Below are positions 5,887 through 6,715 of a stretch of 6,715 bases of DNA, in pieces (the first letter of the stretch is position 1; each line of letters opens with the position of its first letter). The DNA is from Promethearchaeota archaeon (lineage in GTDB: Archaea; Asgardarchaeota; Lokiarchaeia; Sigyniarchaeales; SOKP01). The position numbers and the translations under genes were made by a program. The notes under the pieces were generated by a model. It saw only the letters and a list, made by a program, of their open reading frames with translations, did no database searches and was not told where the DNA came from. The DNA lies in NCBI GenBank assembly GCA_016840695.1, contig JAEORV010000089.1, forward strand, positions 1 to 6,715, in the 5' to 3' direction.

Positions 5887-6498
5887 TTAACTATCTTTAT
5901 TTAATTGTTTTTTTAATTGGTTCATTTGGATTGTCAATGAGATATCTCCTCTAGTTTTTTCAATAATTCCTCGTGCGACATCCGTTTTATGTCTTAATTC
6001 TTGAGTTATTCCCTTCGGGTAGTCTATAGAAAATAAATATGAGTAAATATCTTCCATATCGTCTAAAATTTTATCAAGTTCATCAGTTTCTCCAGCACAT
6101 ATCTTGTCTAAAATGTATCGCCGCAATTCTCCAATCACATCAGCTAAGCCTAACAGATAATTTATATCAGAAACATTATAAGTTGCAGGATCTGGGAGCT
6201 CTAGTTTATTAATTATTGCATGTAAGCAAATTGCTTCAATATATTCTTGTTCTGGAGTTTTTAAATATTTACTAAAAATATTTGGGTTATTCTCAACGAG
6301 TTTTAGGAGTTTTGCGTGACTAAGTTTTATCTCATCGATGTTTTCTTGGAAAATGTTAAATTCCTTTCTATGAATTGATTTTATAGCAACACTGCAATTT
6401 CGAATCATTTGACGGGAAATTTTTAAGATTTCCTCTCTATCAGTGTCTATCTCGTCTAAATTTTTAATAATCTTGGCAAAGATTTCTTTTAATTTCAT
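5887..6498 (-). CDS. Translin-family RNA-binding protein / possible ribonuclease
   Basis: All-helical protein of the translin/TRAX family (archaeal COG2178 type). The second half carries the strongest match: TPEQEYIEAI (81-90), PATYNVSDINYLLGLADVIGELRR (104-127), DDMEDIYSYLFSIDYP (146-161) and LRHKTDVARGIIEKTRGDI (168-186). In TRAX two glutamates of the ExxE kind and a later aspartate bind the metal for RNA cleavage. E85 and E88 fit the pair; the acid in GETDE (E137 or D139) is the candidate third, so RNase activity is plausible but unproven. At 203 residues the length is typical, and no membrane segment is present. Eukaryotic translin-TRAX (C3PO) trims passenger RNA strands and pre-tRNA fragments. 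It is the first gene of the minus-strand cluster, 43 bases ahead of sepS, which hints at a shared RNA-related role. The ATG is chosen because a TATA-like element lies about 34 bases upstream. Confidence 0.88.
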   Translation of the reverse strand: MKLKEIFAKIIKNLDEIDTDREEILKISRQMIRNCSVAIKSIHRKEFNIFQENIDEIKLSHAKLLKLVENNPNIFSKYLKTPEQEYIEAICLHAIINKLELPDPATYNVSDINYLLGLADVIGELRRYILDKICAGETDELDKILDDMEDIYSYLFSIDYPKGITQELRHKTDVARGIIEKTRGDISLTIQMNQLKKQLNKDS

Positions 6499-6527
6499 TG
6501 TATAATGTGGAACATTTAGTCAAATTC

Positions 6528-6536
6528 TAATTATAT
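6528..6536 (-). promoter_or_regulatory. TATA-box promoter candidate for the translin-sepS-ribL-ribK cluster
   Basis: The minus strand reads atataatta about 34 bases from the translin ATG, which would give a leader of only about eight bases. No comparable element at correct spacing is seen before sepS, ribL or ribK, so this is the likely promoter of the whole cluster. The call rests on spacing and composition only. Confidence 0.4.
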
Positions 6537-6715
6537 CTATATACCATTATTATGCAGAATATTTAGAATTTATCAATTTTTTAAAGCGTTTTTTCCTTGA
6601 CTTGATTTGTTTTATTAATAAACATATCGAATTGAATAGGTTTTTTGTTTATAAATTCAAGGAGTATTCGAATATAAATAGAAAAAAGAAAATTATAAAA
6701 TTTAGTTAAAAATGA
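6537..6715. other. Noncoding AT-rich right end with possible divergent gene start
   Basis: I see no RNA gene, repeat or long frame in this stretch. On the plus strand there are TATA-like sequences at 6649-6657 and 6671-6680, and an ATG at 6712 just inside the right edge, about 36 bases past the second one. This would fit the start of a gene transcribed divergently from the translin cluster and cut by the window, but a single codon cannot prove it. Confidence 0.25.

Noticed and set aside
6537..6715. tRNA, CRISPR repeat or riboswitch in the right-hand intergenic region
   Set aside because: No cloverleaf, regular repeat or conserved structured element was seen; only AT-rich sequence and T-runs.

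Overview
The window is AT-rich archaeal chromosome, most likely from an uncultured lineage near the Asgard archaea (Lokiarchaeia-like). Three things point that way. The lipid, riboflavin and FAD enzymes are of archaeal type: an archaetidylinositol-phosphate-synthase-like membrane enzyme, a CTP-type riboflavin kinase with an N-terminal winged helix, and RibL. An O-phosphoseryl-tRNA synthetase is present. There is also a longin/roadblock-like protein of the kind abundant in Asgard genomes. The phylum is inferred; no marker in the window settles it. Nothing here looks mobile, viral or CRISPR-related.

Left part, plus strand: a PHP-family metal-dependent phosphoesterase with a complete metal-binding set, whose reading frame runs off the left edge, then a two-domain protein (longin-like N-terminus, acidic linker, winged-helix-like C-terminus). 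A small lysine-rich protein of unknown function lies convergent to it on the minus strand. Divergent from that small gene, on the plus strand, is the CDP-alcohol phosphatidyltransferase, which ends 7 bases from the convergent riboflavin kinase gene.

Right part, minus strand: four genes in one direction with short gaps, in transcription order translin-family protein, SepRS (sepS), FAD synthetase (ribL), riboflavin kinase (ribK). A TATA-like promoter precedes the translin gene and no convincing internal promoter is visible, so they may form one operon. RibK makes FMN and RibL converts it to FAD. SepRS charges tRNA-Cys with phosphoserine, the first step of indirect cysteine synthesis on tRNA; its partner SepCysS is not in the window. 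The translin protein is a likely RNA-binding or RNA-cleaving partner in RNA metabolism.

The most notable points are SepRS in a non-methanogen-like context next to translin, possible changes in its phosphoserine pocket, and damaged 5' ends of both ribL and ribK. In each of the last two, conserved coding sequence extends upstream of the only legal start codon, and an ATG at the expected spot lies one frame off. These breaks may be assembly errors or real; raw reads would decide.
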